6,158 nt of DNA from Solirubrobacterales bacterium (lineage in GTDB: Bacteria > Actinomycetota > Thermoleophilia > Solirubrobacterales > Solirubrobacteraceae): positions 1 through 6,158 of the forward strand of contig JAOPZO010000048.1 in the NCBI GenBank assembly GCA_025964065.1, given 5' to 3'. A model generated the notes under the pieces. That model had not been told where the DNA came from. It searched no databases and was given only the letters and a program-made list of their open reading frames with translations. A program made the position numbers and the translations under genes. Each line of letters begins with the position of its first letter. Within the stretch, counting starts at the first letter, position 1. This document shows positions 5,476-6,158 of this stretch, piece by piece.

Positions 5476-5530
5476 CGGGCCGGCGGGCGGGGGTGGCCGC
5501 GCGCACGTGCGGCGCCGGGCGGCCTGCGGT

Positions 5531-6158
5531 TCAGGCGAGCCGGGTGAGCGCCGCGTCGGACCAGCGCAGCGCCGCCGCGTGCGGCACGGTGAGCAGCTGC
5601 GCGTCCATCGAGGGCAGCTGCGCGTTGGCCCGCTCACCGCGCTCGCACGCCTCGGTGACCGCCAGCGCGAGCCCCTTGCCGCCCGCGCGCGTCAGGAGCG
5701 CCTGGGCGACCTCGTCGGAGGGCGGGAGCTCGGCGACGAGCGCGTCGAGGCTCGTGTCGAGGAGCGCGTCGCCGACCGACAGCAGGCCGACGAGGAAGTA
5801 GGACTCCGGGTCGCGCTCGCCGAGCCGCCCCGCGATCGCCTCGCAGGTGCGGGCCCGGACGAGGCCCGTGACACCCAGGACGCGCCAGCGCGGGCCGGAC
5901 GCGGCGCTCTCGAGTGGGCGACGGTCGTCGCCCACCGCCGCGCGGTGCGAGCAGTGCGACCGCGTGGTGCACGGAGTTCACGCGGGAGCGGAGGGAAAGG
6001 CGGCCGAGTTGATGAAGCGGAGCAGGCCGAGCTCAGCGCACCGTCGCGCGAGATCGCCGCCTCGAGCTCCTCGACGCCGTCCGCGGACTGCAGCGATGCG
6101 GCGCTCCGCAGCCCGGGGGAGGGCCGCGGGCGAGGCGCCCGCGCCGGCGCGGCCCGGC
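5531..6158 (-). pseudogene. HDOD half of an EAL-HDOD (YuxH/CdgJ-type) protein, broken by frameshifts and cut by the window end
   Basis: Read from right to left, the order of motifs is that of an HDOD domain. 'LQSADGVEELEAAISRDGAL' (about 6090-6034) is followed by 'GLLRFINSAAF' (about 6028-5996), 'VNSVHHAVALLA' (5981-5946), 'ARRWATTVA' (5943-5917) and 'GVTGLVRARTCEAI'. 'DPESYFLVGLLSVGDALLD', 'LVAELPPSDEVAQALL' and 'AAALRWSDAALTRLA' then run to the TGA stop (5533-5531). Neighbouring motifs are in different frames: four separate one-base losses near 6030, 5995, 5945 and 5916 would join them. After 5935 the frame is clean to the stop. The family has an N-terminal EAL domain tied to cyclic-di-GMP signalling, which would lie beyond the window. 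Codons remain G/C-ending, so decay would be recent, or the shifts are sequencing errors. It is convergent with the HIRAN gene. Confidence 0.75.

Noticed and set aside
5502..5511. 10-bp palindrome CGCACGTGCG as a regulator site
   Set aside because: It lies between the ends of two convergent genes, where an operator is unlikely, and a single short GC palindrome is not significant here.
5634..5981. 115-codon minus-strand frame starting 'MNSVHHAVALLAPRGGG' as a separate gene
   Set aside because: Its first 12 residues are an HDOD motif but the rest is a shifted reading of the same HDOD gene, so it is part of the broken gene and not an independent one.
1..6158. CRISPR array, insertion sequence, integrase or rRNA
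   Set aside because: No regularly spaced repeats, transposase or recombinase motifs, or rRNA-like sequence were seen on either strand.

Overview
The base composition points to a very GC-rich actinobacterium. Third codon positions in the flanking genes are almost all G or C: 0 of the first 60 codons end in A/T in both the cupin gene and the RibD/DHFR-like gene. The gene families (an actinobacterial TPR regulator tail, a 64-aa conserved actinobacterial-type protein, an EAL-HDOD protein) would fit a Thermoleophilia/Solirubrobacterales-like genome. That placement is an inference; no rRNA or other marker is present.

Layout. Positions 1-1290 (+) hold the C-terminal TPR part of a large protein, probably a transcriptional regulator, cut by the window start. 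A 71-nt leader with a hairpin and a strong Shine-Dalgarno precedes a 123-aa cupin (1362-1733, +). A small membrane protein (1735-1911, -) lies next to a RibD_C/DHFR-fold reductase (1984-2550, +). A 64-aa conserved small protein (2560-2754, -) is convergent with the reductase. Then comes an orphan 44-residue tail of a UvrA-type ATPase (2830-2964, +), read as a gene remnant. A tRNA-Gly(GCC) sits at 3113-3186 and is followed by a strong terminator hairpin.

Positions 3217-5424 differ from the rest. A two-TM NERD-domain protein (3398-4180, +) and a HIRAN-helical-zinc-ribbon protein (4285-5424, +) use clearly more A/T-ending codons (8 and 13 of their first 60). This block is bracketed by an imperfect direct repeat of about 43 nt (3182-3224 and 5432-5475). 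The repeat starts in the last bases of the tRNA and includes a hairpin with the same 7-bp core, so the pair looks like cargo inserted behind a tRNA gene. NERD is a PD-(D/E)xK nuclease-like fold and HIRAN binds DNA ends in known cases. A joint role in DNA processing, repair or defence is plausible but unproven.

The right end (5531-6158, -) encodes the HDOD half of an EAL-HDOD protein. Its conserved motifs are spread over shifted frames by four apparent single-base losses, which means either a decaying gene or sequence errors near the window edge.
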